In this document: positions 1-9,285 of the stretch, one piece after another
Layout of the letters: the number at the start of each line of letters is the position of its first letter
Position numbering within the stretch: the stretch's first letter is position 1
Assembly: GCF_017356245.1 (NCBI RefSeq)
Contig: NZ_JAFMZZ010000001.1
Coordinates: 983,195-1,047,194 of the forward strand
From: Bordetella petrii
GTDB taxonomy: Bacteria; Pseudomonadota; Gammaproteobacteria; Burkholderiales; Burkholderiaceae_B
Length of the DNA: 64,000 bases
Direction: 5' to 3'
Position numbers and translations under genes: made by a program
Notes under the pieces: generated by a model
Database searches by the model: none
The model's input: only the letters and a program-made list of their open reading frames with translations
What the model was told of the DNA's origin: nothing

Positions 1-461
1 ATGCCGGAAAGCTCGTTCAGCGCCAGGGTGTAGACCTCGCGCTTGAACTCGATGACCGCATCCAGCGGCACCCAGTATTGGCTCCAGCGCCAGGCGTCGA
101 ACTCCGGATGCTGCGTGGCGCGCAGGCATACGTCGCAGTCGCGGCCGACCAGGCGCAACAGGAACCAGATCTGTTTTTGGCCTTTATAGTGGCCGCGCCA
201 CTCGCGCCGGACGAAGTGATCAGGTACGTTATAGCGCAGCCAGTCGCGTGTGCGCCCCAAAATGCGGACATGTTCGGGCTTCAGGCCCACTTCTTCGTGG
301 AGCTCGCGATACATGGCCTGCACCGGGCTTTCGCCGTACTTGATGCCGCCCTGCGGGAACTGCCATGCGTGTTCCCGGATACGCTTGCCCCAAAAGACCT
401 CGTTTTTGCCGTTGACGAGAATAATGCCGACATTGGGACGGTAGCCTTCACGATCGAGCAT
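1..461 (-). CDS. rppH: RNA pyrophosphohydrolase RppH (3' end beyond window)
   Basis: A Nudix hydrolase that converts 5'-triphosphate RNA ends to monophosphate and so opens mRNAs to RNase E decay. The first 153 codons are present and the gene runs off the left edge. The start is the ATG at 461 ([12 protein letters not shown]), the usual RppH N-terminus. The Nudix box lies at about residues 38-60, with GGIKYGE followed by REL-HEEVG carrying the metal-binding glutamates. It is divergent from proS, with 65 bases between the starts. The rppH/proS neighbourhood is common in betaproteobacteria. Confidence 0.93.
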   Translation of the reverse strand, partial: MLDREGYRPNVGIILVNGKNEVFWGKRIREHAWQFPQGGIKYGESPVQAMYRELHEEVGLKPEHVRILGRTRDWLRYNVPDHFVRREWRGHYKGQKQIWFLLRLVGRDCDVCLRATQHPEFDAWRWSQYWVPLDAVIEFKREVYTLALNELSG

Positions 462-526
462 GGGCCACCCCCACCGAATTCAATACAATTACGGTCGATT
501 ATACGTATCTGTAGCCACCTTTAAAT

Positions 527-2257
527 ATGCGCGCATCCACCTACCACCTGAACACCCTGAAAGAGGCCCCCGCCGAGGCCGAAGTCGCCAGCCACCGCCT
601 GATGACCCGCGCCGGCATGATCCGCAAGCTGGCCGGCGGCATCTATACCTATATGCCGCTGGGCCTGAAAGTGATCCGCAAGATCGAGGCCATCGTGCGC
701 GCCGAGATGAACGCCGCCGGCGCCATCGAATTGCTGATGCCGGTGGTGCAGCCGGCCGAGCTCTGGCAGGAATCGGGCCGCTGGGAGCAATACGGGGCCG
801 AATTGCTGCGCATCAAAGACCGCCACCAGCGCGATTTCGTGCTGCAGCCGACCTCGGAAGAAGTCATCACCGACATCGCCCGCAACGAAATCCACAGCTA
901 CCGGCAGCTGCCGCTGAACTTCTATCACATCCAGACCAAGTTCCGCGACGAGCGCCGGCCGCGCTTCGGGCTGATGCGGGGCCGCGAATTCACCATGAAA
1001 GACGCCTATTCGTTCGACCGCGACGAGGCCGGCGCCCAGCAGAGCTACGACAAGATGTATGACGCCTACATGCGCATCTTCGGCCGGCTGGGGCTGCAGT
1101 TCCGCGCCGTGGCGGCCGACACCGGCTCGATCGGCGGCACGCGCAGCCATGAATTCCAGGTCATCGCCGATACCGGCGAAGACCTGCTGGTCTACAACCC
1201 CGACACCCAGTACGCCGCCAACATCGAGCTGGCCGAAGCGCCGGCGCTGCTGGCCGAACGCGCCCAGGCCTCGCAGCCGCTGGAAGCCGTGCCCACCCCC
1301 GGCGCGGCCAAGTGCGCCGATGTGGCCAGGCTGCTGGACCTGCCGCTGGAACGCACCCTGAAGTCCATCGTGCTGGCCACCGAGCCCGAGCCGGGCAAGG
1401 TGCAGGTGTGGCTGCTGCTGCTGCGCGGCGACCACGAACTGAACGAGATCAAGGCAGGCAAGCTGCCCGGCCTGGCCGGCTTCCGCTTTGCCACCGAAGA
1501 CGAGATCGTGGCCCATTTCGGGTGCAAACCGGGCTACCTGGGCCCCATCGGCACCGCCCTGCCGGTGCGCGTGGTGGCCGACCGCACGGTGGCCAACATG
1601 GCCGACTTCGTCTGCGGGGCCAACCGCGAAGACTTCCACTACCAGGGCGCCAACTGGGGCCGCGACCTGCCCGAGCCCGAACTGGTGGCCGACCTGCGCA
1701 ACGTGGTCGAGGGCGATCCCGCCCCCGATGGCGCCGGCCGGCTGGCGATCCAGCGCGGCATCGAAGTGGGGCACGTATTCTTCCTGGGCACCAAGTATTC
1801 CGATGCCCTGAAGGCCACCTTCCTGGACGAGACCGGCAAGCCCGCCCTGCTGCAGATGGGCTGCTACGGCATCGGCATCACCCGCATCGCGGGCGCGGCC
1901 ATCGAGCAGAACCACGATGCCCGCGGCATCATCTGGCCGCGCGCCATCGCGCCCTTCGAAGTGGTGATTTGCCCGGTGGGCTGGGGTAAAAATGAAACTG
2001 TACGTAACGAAGCTGTAAAATTATATGACCAACTGCGTGCCCACGGCGTGGATGTCATTCTGGACGACCGCGACGCCCGGCCGGGCGTCATGTTCGCTGA
2101 ATGGGAGCTGATAGGGGTGCCGCTTCGCGTAACAGTTGGAGAACGCGGCCTTAACGACGGTGTGGTGGAATTGCAGGCCCGTCGCGAAAGCGAGGCTGCG
2201 AAGATCCCCGCCGGGTCGGCCCTGGAGCAGGTGCTGGCCAAGCTGGAAACGCTGTAG
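527..2257 (+). CDS. proS: Prolyl-tRNA synthetase ProS
   Basis: A class II aminoacyl-tRNA synthetase that charges tRNA-Pro in the cytoplasm. At 576 residues it has the length of the bacterial-type enzyme with an inserted YbaK-like editing domain. The N-terminal catalytic part includes [17 protein letters not shown] around residues 140-155 (motif 2 region). The editing insert spans roughly residues 230-390, and the class II motif 3 and anticodon-binding domain follow. The ATG at 527 gives the conserved [15 protein letters not shown] start. Codons around 1982-2170 are noticeably more AT-rich than the rest of the gene. Confidence 0.97.
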   Translation: MRASTYHLNTLKEAPAEAEVASHRLMTRAGMIRKLAGGIYTYMPLGLKVIRKIEAIVRAEMNAAGAIELLMPVVQPAELWQESGRWEQYGAELLRIKDRHQRDFVLQPTSEEVITDIARNEIHSYRQLPLNFYHIQTKFRDERRPRFGLMRGREFTMKDAYSFDRDEAGAQQSYDKMYDAYMRIFGRLGLQFRAVAADTGSIGGTRSHEFQVIADTGEDLLVYNPDTQYAANIELAEAPALLAERAQASQPLEAVPTPGAAKCADVARLLDLPLERTLKSIVLATEPEPGKVQVWLLLLRGDHELNEIKAGKLPGLAGFRFATEDEIVAHFGCKPGYLGPIGTALPVRVVADRTVANMADFVCGANREDFHYQGANWGRDLPEPELVADLRNVVEGDPAPDGAGRLAIQRGIEVGHVFFLGTKYSDALKATFLDETGKPALLQMGCYGIGITRIAGAAIEQNHDARGIIWPRAIAPFEVVICPVGWGKNETVRNEAVKLYDQLRAHGVDVILDDRDARPGVMFAEWELIGVPLRVTVGERGLNDGVVELQARRESEAAKIPAGSALEQVLAKLETL

Positions 2258-2303
2258 ACTGCCCGGCCATGCGCCGGGCAACCGAGAGGCTGCCATACCC
2301 ATT

Positions 2304-2726
2304 GTGATCGAACCGAAGTCCGCCGAATCCGTCCTGAATGTCCGTGTCTACTATGAAGACACGGACGCGGGCGGCGTGGTGTTCTACGCCAACTACCTGA
2401 AATTCCTGGAGCGTGCCCGCACCGAGTGGCTGCGCGCCCTGGGAGTCGAGCAATCGGCCCTGGCCGAGCGCGAGGGGCGGCTGTTCGTCGTTCATTCACT
2501 GGACATGTCTTACCGCAAGCCGGCGCGGCTGGATGACTGCCTGACCATACGCAGCCGTGTTACACGAGTGGGCCGCGCTTCGATACACTTCGCGCAGCGC
2601 GCCGAACGCGACGGGGAACTGCTCGCGCAAGGCAATATCCAAGTCTGCTGTGTCGATGCCGTGCACCTGCGGCCGGCGGCCCTGCCCGCCGTCGTCCGTA
2701 CCAAACTGGAATCCCTTCAGGAATAA
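2304..2726 (+). CDS. ybgC: Tol-Pal-associated acyl-CoA thioesterase YbgC
   Basis: A hot-dog-fold thioesterase encoded at the head of tol-pal operons. The motif YYEDTDAGGVVFYANYLKFLERAR contains the catalytic Asp of the 4-hydroxybenzoyl-CoA thioesterase family. I place the start at the GTG at 2304, which gives 140 residues, the family length. An in-frame ATT lies just before it, and the open frame further upstream runs into proS. A purine-rich stretch at 2284-2289 could be a distant ribosome site. It ends 3 bases before tolQ, so co-expression with tol-pal is likely. Confidence 0.88.
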   Translation: MIEPKSAESVLNVRVYYEDTDAGGVVFYANYLKFLERARTEWLRALGVEQSALAEREGRLFVVHSLDMSYRKPARLDDCLTIRSRVTRVGRASIHFAQRAERDGELLAQGNIQVCCVDAVHLRPAALPAVVRTKLESLQE

Positions 2727-2729
2727 CCC

Positions 2730-3410
2730 ATGCAAGTCACCAACGACATGTCGTTGCTTTCGCTGATCGCGCACGCCAGCGTCCCCGTCCAGCTCATCAT
2801 GCTGCTGCTGCTGGGCATATCCATCCTGTCCTGGACATACATCTTCGCCAAGCGCCTGGCCATCAAGCGCGCCCACGCGCAGACGCGCCGCTTCGAAGAC
2901 GATTTCTGGTCGGGCGGCGACCTGTCCATGCTGCAGCAGGCAGTGGCCAGCCGCCGCGACGAGCAAGGCGCCCTGGCGCGCATCTTCGACGCCGGCATGA
3001 CCGAATTCCTGAAGGCGCGCCGCACCAATGCCAACGGCGACGTCAACACCCTGCTGGACGGTCCGCGCCGCGCCATGCGCGCGGCCTACCAGCGCGAAAT
3101 GGACTCGCTCGAAGCGCACCTGAACTTCCTGGCCTCGGCCGGCTCGGTCAGCCCCTACATCGGCCTGCTGGGCACCGTGTGGGGCATCATGCACGCGTTC
3201 ATCGGCCTGTCGAACATGCAGCAGGCCACGCTGGCCTCGGTGGCGCCCGGCATCGCCGAAGCCCTGATCGCCACCGCCATCGGCCTGTTCGCCGCGATCC
3301 CCGCCGTGGTGGCCTACAACCGCTACACCCACGACATCGACCGCCTGTCGATCCGGTTCGACAGCTTTGTCGATGAATTCCTGAACATCCTCCAACGCCA
3401 GGTCCGCTGA
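2730..3410 (+). CDS. tolQ: Tol-Pal inner-membrane motor protein TolQ
   Basis: An inner-membrane proton-channel subunit of the MotA/TolQ/ExbB family that works with TolR to energise TolA. It has 226 residues. The first membrane segment is at about residues 14-36. A large cytoplasmic loop follows, then the conserved pair of helices with SVSPYIGLLGTVWGIMHAF and the proline-containing AAIPAVVAYN segment that lines the channel. Its stop overlaps the tolR start by one base (TGATG), indicating translational coupling. Confidence 0.97.
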   Translation: MQVTNDMSLLSLIAHASVPVQLIMLLLLGISILSWTYIFAKRLAIKRAHAQTRRFEDDFWSGGDLSMLQQAVASRRDEQGALARIFDAGMTEFLKARRTNANGDVNTLLDGPRRAMRAAYQREMDSLEAHLNFLASAGSVSPYIGLLGTVWGIMHAFIGLSNMQQATLASVAPGIAEALIATAIGLFAAIPAVVAYNRYTHDIDRLSIRFDSFVDEFLNILQRQVR

Positions 3411-3871
3411 TGCCTTCTGTCCGGTCGCACGGCCGCGCGGGCCGACGCATGAAGGCCGACATCAACGTCGTGCCTTATATCGACGTGATGCTGGTGCTGC
3501 TGGTGATCTTCATGGTTACCGCGCCCCTGATCACGCCCGGCCTGATCAACCTGCCTTCGGTGGGCCAGGCCTCCGAAGTACCGGCCACGCCGCTGGAAGT
3601 GCAGATTTCCGAAGACGGCCAGGTAGCCCTGCGCATGCGCGAGGCCGGCGCCACGCCGCAGGACATCGCCCGCGACCAGCTGGTCGACCAGGTGCGCCAG
3701 CGCATTACCGCCGAAACGCCGGTGGTGATCGCCGCCGACGGCAAAGTGCCGTACGAAACCGTGGTGAAGGTCATGGACGAACTGCGCAGCAATGGCGTGA
3801 CCCGCCTGGGCCTGCTGGTCGACCAGGGCCAGGGCCAGGGCGCGGCCGCGCAGGAACCGAAGAAGCGCTGA
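3410..3871 (+). CDS. tolR: Tol-Pal protein TolR
   Basis: An ExbD/TolR-family protein with one N-terminal membrane helix and a periplasmic dimerisation domain. The helix ([19 protein letters not shown], about residues 20-38) carries the Asp of the [11 protein letters not shown] motif that forms the proton path with TolQ. It has 153 residues. The start codon overlaps the tolQ stop. The stop codon overlaps the start of an 11-codon open frame that leads into tolA. Confidence 0.97.
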   Translation: MPSVRSHGRAGRRMKADINVVPYIDVMLVLLVIFMVTAPLITPGLINLPSVGQASEVPATPLEVQISEDGQVALRMREAGATPQDIARDQLVDQVRQRITAETPVVIAADGKVPYETVVKVMDELRSNGVTRLGLLVDQGQGQGAAAQEPKKR

Positions 3872-3906
3872 TGCGCCGCCGCCTGCCGCTACTGCAACGC
3901 CTATGA
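3871..3906 (+). CDS. 11-codon minigene linking tolR and tolA
   Basis: A short open frame, [11 protein letters not shown], fills the gap between tolR and tolA exactly. Its ATG shares one base with the tolR stop (TGATG), and its TGA overlaps the tolA ATG as ATGA. The tolA start has no visible Shine-Dalgarno sequence. I infer that ribosomes finishing tolR re-initiate here and are delivered to tolA, so the peptide itself may be irrelevant. No homologue is recognised. Confidence 0.4.
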   Translation: MRRRLPLLQRL

Positions 3907-5057
3907 CCCCGCCCATTTTCCGACACGACGGCACCAAACCGGTTACCCCCGCTGCGCAAGACAACCGCAAGGCGCTGGGGCTGGCCATCCTGGTGCATAT
4001 CCTGCTGCTGATCGCCCTGGTGTTCGGCGTCAATTGGCGCTCGGAGAACCCCGGCCCGGTGCAAGTGGAATTGTGGGCCAACGGCGATACGCCCGACTCC
4101 CCGCCGCCGCAAGAGCAGCCGGACGAGCCCAAGCCCGAACCGCCCCAGCCGCAGCCCGAACCGGCGCCCCAGCCCGCCCCGGAGCCGCAACCCGAACCCG
4201 AGCCTGAGCCGCCGCCCGCGCCGCCGCCCGTTGAAACGCCGCAGCCGCCGCAGCCCGACCCGGAAATCGCGCTGGAAGAGGCGCGCAAGAAGCGCGAACA
4301 AGAAGAGAAGGCCCGCCAGGAAGCCGAGGCCGCCAAGGAAAAGGCGCGCCTCGAAGAAGAGCGCAAGCAGGCCGAACTGAAAGAAAAGCAGCGCCTGGAA
4401 CAAGAACGCAAGGCGGCCGAGAAAGCCGCGGCTGAAAAGGCGGCAGCCGAGAAGAAAGCGGCTGCCGAGAAGGCCGCCGCCGACAAAGCCGCCGCCGAGA
4501 AGAAGGCTGCCGCAGAGAAAGCCGCGGCCGAGAAAGCTGCTGCCGAAAAGAAGGCGGCTGCCGAGAAGGCAGCGGCTGAAAAAGCCGCGGCCGAGAAAAA
4601 GGCGGCAGCCGAGAAAAAGGCCAAGGAAGAGGCCGCCAAGAAGGCGGCGGCCGAGAAAGCGGCGGCAGCAAAGAAAGCCGCCGCCGACAAGGCCCTGCGC
4701 GAAGCCTTCCGCAACGACGCCCTGGGCGCGGCCGGCATCCCCGGCGGCACCGCCGACCGCAACCAGCAGGGCGGCGGGCGCGACGACGGCTATGGCGCCA
4801 AGGTGCGCACTTGCGTGCGGCCCCACGTGGCCTATCCGACACCGCCGCGCAGCGGCTCGGACAACCCCACCGCGCAATACCGGGTACAGTTGAGTTCAGA
4901 CGGCAAGGTTACCGGCGTGGACCTGACCCGCTCGTCGGGCAACGCCGGTTTTGACCGCGCAGTAGAAACCGGCATCCGCCGCTGCAATCCGTTCCCCAAA
5001 CCCTCGACGGGCCGCTACGAGTCCGTCATCAACATCGTGTACCGAATGTATGACTGA
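3903..5057 (+). CDS. tolA: Tol-Pal bridging protein TolA
   Basis: A 384-residue protein joining the TolQR motor to TolB and Pal across the periplasm. It has a short cytoplasmic N-terminus and a membrane helix at about residues 25-43 ([19 protein letters not shown]). A Pro/Glu/Gln-rich stretch to about residue 120 and a long Ala/Lys/Glu helix to about residue 265 follow. The globular domain III at the C-terminus contains [20 protein letters not shown] and ends in NIVYRMYD. The ATG at 3903 has no ribosome site and overlaps the TGA of the preceding minigene. Confidence 0.95.
   Translation: MTPPIFRHDGTKPVTPAAQDNRKALGLAILVHILLLIALVFGVNWRSENPGPVQVELWANGDTPDSPPPQEQPDEPKPEPPQPQPEPAPQPAPEPQPEPEPEPPPAPPPVETPQPPQPDPEIALEEARKKREQEEKARQEAEAAKEKARLEEERKQAELKEKQRLEQERKAAEKAAAEKAAAEKKAAAEKAAADKAAAEKKAAAEKAAAEKAAAEKKAAAEKAAAEKAAAEKKAAAEKKAKEEAAKKAAAEKAAAAKKAAADKALREAFRNDALGAAGIPGGTADRNQQGGGRDDGYGAKVRTCVRPHVAYPTPPRSGSDNPTAQYRVQLSSDGKVTGVDLTRSSGNAGFDRAVETGIRRCNPFPKPSTGRYESVINIVYRMYD
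4423..4690 (+). repeat. KAAAEK-type degenerate repeats in tolA
   Basis: An array of imperfect 15-18-base units encoding [15 protein letters not shown] sequence within the TolA helical domain II. Synonymous variation between units is high, so this is an old, selected coding repeat rather than a fresh satellite. Such regions can change length by slippage. Confidence 0.8.
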
Positions 5058-5073
5058 CAGGAGATTGCTGACC

Positions 5074-6393
5074 ATGACTCCCGCCTCCAGCCGCCCCTTT
5101 CCACCGGGGCTCGCGCGCGCCTATGGCGCGCTGTTCACCCTGCTGACGGCAGCCGCCCTGCTGGTCTGGCAGCCGGCCCACGCGCAGTTGCGCGTCGACA
5201 TCTCGGGCACCGGCGCCACGCAGTACCCGGTGGCGATCGCTGATTTTGCCGTCGATGACGTGCACGGCCGCGCCATTGCCGAAGTCATCCGCGCCGACCT
5301 GACCCGCACCGGCCAGTTCCGCCTGATCAGCGCCGCCGGGTCGGGCCTGAACATCGATTCGCCGGTAGCCTACGACGATTGGCGCACCAAGGGCGCCGAC
5401 TTCCTGGCCTACGGCAGCATCACCCGCGGCGCCGACGGCCGCTACGACGTGCGCTACCGCCTGGCCGACACGGTCAAGAAAGGCCAGCTCGACGGCGTGG
5501 CATTCTCGGGCTCTGAACAAGAACTGCGCCGAGTGGCCCACCAGATCGCCGACCGCATCTACGAAAAAATCACCGGCGTGCGCGGCGTGTTCTCGACCCG
5601 CATCGCCTACGTGCTCAAGCGTGGCAATACCTACGAGCTGCAAGTTGCCGACGCCGACGGCCAGAACCCCCAGGTCGCCCTGCGCTCGCGCGAGCCGGTG
5701 ATTTCGCCGGCCTGGTCGCCCGACGGCAGCAAGCTGGCGTATGTCAGCTTCGAATCGGGCAAGCCGGTGGTGTATGTACACACCCTGGCCACCAGCGCGC
5801 GCATCCCGGTCGCCAACTTCAAGGGCAACAACAGCGCGCCGGCCTGGTCGCCCGACGGCAGCAAGCTGGCGGTCGCCCTGACGCGCGATGGTTTGTCGCA
5901 AATTTACATCGTCGGAGCCGACGGAAGCTCGAATATGCGCCGCCTGACGCGTTCTCCGGGCATTGACACCGAACCCATCTTTACGCCCGATGGCCGTTCC
6001 ATTATCTTTACCAGTGATCGCAGCGGTGGACCGCAAATCTATCAAACCAGCCTCGACGGAGGCGATGCCCGTCGGCTGACATTTAACGGTAGTTACAACA
6101 TCTCACCCCGAATTTCCCCCGACGGTTCCACGCTGCTGTACGTTGCAAGACGCGACGGCGCGTTTCGCATCGCCTCACTCCAACTTGCCACCGGCAACGA
6201 AACCCTGCTGACCGACGGTCGCGACGACCAGGCGCCGAGTTTCGCGCCGAACGGCATGCAGATCCTGTATGCAGCGGTCCAGAACGGCCGCAGCGTACTG
6301 GCAGGCGTATCCAGCGATGGTCGCGTGCGGCAGACGCTCTCGGTACTGAATGGGGAAATACGTGAACCCACCTGGGGACCTTTTACCCGCTAA
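5074..6393 (+). CDS. tolB: Tol-Pal periplasmic protein TolB
   Basis: A periplasmic beta-propeller that binds Pal and TolA. The start at ATG 5074 follows AGGAG at 5059-5063; an earlier in-frame ATG at 5050 overlaps the end of tolA. The product of 439 residues has a signal peptide ending near QPAHA, an N-terminal domain to about residue 150, then propeller blades marked by repeated AWSPDGSKLA and ISPDGS motifs. Two blades share an identical 35-base DNA stretch 132 bases apart. From about 5880 onwards codon use becomes less GC-rich. Confidence 0.96.
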   Translation: MTPASSRPFPPGLARAYGALFTLLTAAALLVWQPAHAQLRVDISGTGATQYPVAIADFAVDDVHGRAIAEVIRADLTRTGQFRLISAAGSGLNIDSPVAYDDWRTKGADFLAYGSITRGADGRYDVRYRLADTVKKGQLDGVAFSGSEQELRRVAHQIADRIYEKITGVRGVFSTRIAYVLKRGNTYELQVADADGQNPQVALRSREPVISPAWSPDGSKLAYVSFESGKPVVYVHTLATSARIPVANFKGNNSAPAWSPDGSKLAVALTRDGLSQIYIVGADGSSNMRRLTRSPGIDTEPIFTPDGRSIIFTSDRSGGPQIYQTSLDGGDARRLTFNGSYNISPRISPDGSTLLYVARRDGAFRIASLQLATGNETLLTDGRDDQAPSFAPNGMQILYAAVQNGRSVLAGVSSDGRVRQTLSVLNGEIREPTWGPFTR

Positions 6394-6425
6394 ACACGTA
6401 TGACCCTCTTTGCAAAGGAACAATC

Positions 6426-6929
6426 ATGAAAATGCGCATTGCCAAAAGCCTCACTATCGCCGCCCTGGCAGCCGCCCTGGCCGCTTGCAGCTCCGTACCG
6501 CTCGACGACCAGGCCGGCCAGACGGGTTCCGGCACCGCCGGCCAAGGCACCGGCACCGGCCAGATCATGGACCCCTTCAACCCGCAGAGCGTCCTGGCGC
6601 AACAGCGCTCGGTGTACTTCGATTTCGACAGCTACACCGTGCCCGACCAGTACCGCAACCTGGTTGAAACCCATGCCCGCTACCTGGCTTCGCACCAGCA
6701 GCAGCGCGTGCAGATCCAGGGCAACACTGACGAACGCGGCGGCGCCGAATACAATCTGGCCCTGGGCCAGCGCCGTGCCGACGCTGTGCGCCGCATGATG
6801 ACCCTGCTGGGCGTCAGCGACGCGCAAATCGAAACCATCAGCTTCGGCAAGGAAAAGCCCCGCGCCACCGGCACCAGTGAAGCCGATTTCGCGGAAAACC
6901 GCCGCGCCGATATCGAGTATCAGCGCTAA
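6426..6929 (+). CDS. pal: Peptidoglycan-associated lipoprotein Pal
   Basis: An outer-membrane lipoprotein that anchors to peptidoglycan and binds TolB. It has 167 residues with a lipoprotein signal (lipobox LAAC, Cys near residue 22), a flexible linker and an OmpA-like domain. That domain contains VYFDFDSYTVPD, NTDERGGAEYNLALGQRRA and a final FAENRRADIEYQR. A good ribosome site (AAAGGA) precedes the ATG. A strong hairpin terminator follows, so part of the operon transcription probably stops before cpoB. Confidence 0.97.
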   Translation: MKMRIAKSLTIAALAAALAACSSVPLDDQAGQTGSGTAGQGTGTGQIMDPFNPQSVLAQQRSVYFDFDSYTVPDQYRNLVETHARYLASHQQQRVQIQGNTDERGGAEYNLALGQRRADAVRRMMTLLGVSDAQIETISFGKEKPRATGTSEADFAENRRADIEYQR

Positions 6930-6955
6930 GCATTTCCCGCAACAGCACTGCCGCG

Positions 6956-6996
6956 CGTCGGGACGGTCCAAGCGGCCGTTCCGACGTTTTTGTTTT
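6956..6996 (+). terminator. Intrinsic terminator after pal
   Basis: A 13-bp stem (arms 6956-6968 and 6974-6986, two G-T wobbles) with a 5-base loop, followed by TTTTTGTTTT. It lies 26 bases after the pal stop and just before cpoB, where it could act as an attenuator. Confidence 0.85.
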
Positions 6997-7013
6997 CAGA
7001 TCTGGAATTTCTT

Positions 7014-7691
7014 ATGCGCGCACAAGTCCTGTCCCTGCGAACCCTGGTCGTGACGGCCGCCCTGGCCGCGGCCGCTCCCGCCCACGCCTTTTCCGACGAC
7101 GAGGCCCGCCGGGCCATTCTGGATCTGCGCCAGCAAGTGCAGCAGCAGAACGAGCAGAACCAGCGCGCGCGCCTGCAGCTGGCCGACCAGATGCAGTCGC
7201 TGCAGCAGGAGATCATGCAGCTGCGCGAGCAACTGGAGCTGGTGTCGCGCCAGCAGCCCAGCACCCAGCCGGGCCAGAGCGGCGCCAACAACCCGCCGGG
7301 CGCCACCGCCAGCGACCCGCGCGAACAGGCCGCCTACGATGGCGCCATCGACCAGTTCCGCAAGGGGCAGTACAAAGAAGCGGCCGAATCGCTGGCCGCC
7401 TTCGTGGCCCTGTACCCCAACAGCCAGCTGGCCCCCACCGCCAAGTTCTACCTGGGCAGCAGCCGCTATGCCGCCAAAGACTACAAGGGCGCCATCGACC
7501 AGCTGAACCAGCTGGTGCAGGAATCGCCCGACAATGCGCGCGCGCCCGACGCGTTGCTGGTGATTGCCGGCAGCCAGATCGAGCTGAACAACCGCGCTGG
7601 CGCCAAGGCCTCGCTGCAGCGCATTGTGAAAGACTACCCCAACACTCCGGCCGCCGAAACGGCCCAGAGCCGCCTGCAACTGCTGCAATAG
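7014..7691 (+). CDS. cpoB: Cell division coordinator CpoB (YbgF)
   Basis: A periplasmic partner of TolA and PBP1B that couples outer-membrane constriction to septal peptidoglycan synthesis. With the ATG at 7014 it has 225 residues: a signal peptide ending near PAHAF, a Gln/Glu-rich trimerising coiled coil (about residues 35-85), a linker, and a TPR domain from about residue 100 with FRKGQYKEAAESLAAFVALYP and DYKGAIDQLNQLVQESPDN. It is the last gene of the tol-pal operon, separated from pal by a terminator. Confidence 0.93.
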   Translation: MRAQVLSLRTLVVTAALAAAAPAHAFSDDEARRAILDLRQQVQQQNEQNQRARLQLADQMQSLQQEIMQLREQLELVSRQQPSTQPGQSGANNPPGATASDPREQAAYDGAIDQFRKGQYKEAAESLAAFVALYPNSQLAPTAKFYLGSSRYAAKDYKGAIDQLNQLVQESPDNARAPDALLVIAGSQIELNNRAGAKASLQRIVKDYPNTPAAETAQSRLQLLQ

Positions 7692-7733
7692 CCGCCCGCG
7701 CGTGGCCGGGCCCGCCGCCGGCCGGCAGGCCGG

Positions 7734-8636
7734 CTAACCGGTTGACGCCAGCAACAGGCCCACCCCCAGCACGATCAGGGCGATGCCGGACAATTCACGC
7801 CGGCTGCCCGCATGCGAGAACAGGCGGCGCGACAGCAACTGCGCCACCAGCACCTCGACCAGCCCCAGCGTGCGCACGTTGGCGGCCGCCGTCAGCGCAA
7901 ACCCCAGAAACCAGCATTGCGAAGCCGTCGCGCCCAGCAGGCCGCCCCAGATCGAGGCGCGCCATGCGGCCAGGCAAGCGGATAGCAGCGCGCGGTTGAA
8001 CAGCGCCATCCAGAGCACCAGCAGCAGGGTCTGCACGCCCAATGACCAGGCCAGTGTCCAGGTCGCCCTGAGAACGAAGCCGCCGCTGTCCAGCGCCAGG
8101 ATGGCGCCGCGAAAACCGATGGCCGACAGCGCGAAAAACGCGCCGGACACCAGCCCCAGCAAGGCCGGGCGCAGGCTGCCGCGGCCGGTGGCCGACGCCG
8201 GGTCGACCGACATCAGCACCACCCCCAGGGTGGCCAGCAGCACGGCCACCACCCCGAAGACAGACAGCGGGTCGCCCAGCACGGCAAAGCCGAACAGGGC
8301 AACCTGGATGGGTTCGGTCTTGGTCCATGCGGTAACCACCACGAACGAGCGCTCGCGCATGGCCGCCAGCATCATTGCGGTGGCGGTGATCTGGGCTACC
8401 GCCCCGCCCAGCACGAACCACATGAAGTCCGCCCCGCCGCGGGGCGCCGCCTCGCCGCCCACGGCCAGCACCACAGCCAGGAACAGCAGCGCGAACGGAA
8501 AACCGAACAGGAACCGCACTTGCGTGGCGCCCAATGTGCCCAGCGTGGCGGTCAGGCTGCGCTGCACCGCGTTGCGGCCCGCCTGGGCGGTGGCGGCGGC
8601 CAGCGTGGCGGGAATCCAGACCCAGGTCCAATCCAT
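7734..8636 (-). CDS. EamA/DMT-family permease
   Basis: A 300-residue inner-membrane protein with about ten hydrophobic helices in two EamA repeats, the drug/metabolite transporter fold. The substrate cannot be read from sequence. It lies convergent to cpoB. The ATG at 8636 gives an N-terminus that begins directly with the first helix (WVWIPATLAAATAQAGRNAV). It has no obvious functional link to its neighbours. Confidence 0.85.
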   Translation of the reverse strand: MDWTWVWIPATLAAATAQAGRNAVQRSLTATLGTLGATQVRFLFGFPFALLFLAVVLAVGGEAAPRGGADFMWFVLGGAVAQITATAMMLAAMRERSFVVVTAWTKTEPIQVALFGFAVLGDPLSVFGVVAVLLATLGVVLMSVDPASATGRGSLRPALLGLVSGAFFALSAIGFRGAILALDSGGFVLRATWTLAWSLGVQTLLLVLWMALFNRALLSACLAAWRASIWGGLLGATASQCWFLGFALTAAANVRTLGLVEVLVAQLLSRRLFSHAGSRRELSGIALIVLGVGLLLASTG

Positions 8637-8663
8637 GGCGAAGCTCGCTTTGCCCCGGGGCGG

Positions 8664-9161
8664 TTATGCGCGCAGCGCGACGTCGGCGACCGGGGCGCCG
8701 GTCATGTCCACCAGCTGCCGCGGACTGAGCCGGAATACGGCGTGCGGATGGCCGGCTGCGGCCCACAGGGTGTCGTACTGGAGCAGGTCCTGGTCGATCA
8801 GCATGGCGGGCTTGACGGCGTGGCCGATGGGGCAGACGCCGCCGATGGCATAGCCGGTCATCTCGCGCACGTAGCGGGCGTCGGCCTTGGCCAGCTCGCC
8901 CACCAGCCCGGCCACCTTGGTTTCGTCGACGCGGTTGACGCCGCTGGCAATGACCAGCACCGGCACGTTGTCGGCGCGGCGCCGGAAAATGATCGACTTG
9001 GCGATCTGGGCCACCTGGCAGCCCAGGCCCTGCGCGGCTTCGGCGGAAGTCTTGCCGGTTTGCGGCAGGATGACGATAGCGTGCTCGTGGCCCAGGTCCT
9101 GCAACAGGCGGGCGACCCGCTGCGCCGATTCGGGCAGGGGTGTGGCGGATTCAGCGGACAT
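8664..9161 (-). CDS. YbaK/EbsC-family aminoacyl-tRNA editing protein
   Basis: A free-standing YbaK-type domain of 165 residues, related to the editing insert of prolyl-tRNA synthetase. Members hydrolyse mischarged aminoacyl-tRNAs such as Cys- or Ala-tRNA-Pro. IAKSIIFR carries the conserved Lys, and GGVCPIGH is the family glycine/proline loop. I use the ATG at 9161; longer in-frame extensions enter the upstream region without homology. It is divergent from the hydrolase at 9286. Confidence 0.85.
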   Translation of the reverse strand: MSAESATPLPESAQRVARLLQDLGHEHAIVILPQTGKTSAEAAQGLGCQVAQIAKSIIFRRRADNVPVLVIASGVNRVDETKVAGLVGELAKADARYVREMTGYAIGGVCPIGHAVKPAMLIDQDLLQYDTLWAAAGHPHAVFRLSPRQLVDMTGAPVADVALRA

Positions 9162-9285
9162 CTCGACGGTTCCGTGCGATCGGACGCGGCGCGAACGCGC
9201 CGCGGAACAAGGCCACCGAGTGTAGCAGCAGCCCGCCGGGCCAGGGGCGCTAGAATCACGCGCTGGAATCCCCGCCTCTGCCGAC

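Noticed and set aside
3323..4762. A 479-codon minus-strand Ala/Phe/Ser-rich frame
   Set aside because: It is the reverse of the tolA KAAAEK repeat and has no independent start signal.
7717..7734. Terminator between cpoB and the EamA gene
   Set aside because: GCCGGCC/GGCCGGC forms a 7-bp hairpin, but no T run follows on either strand.
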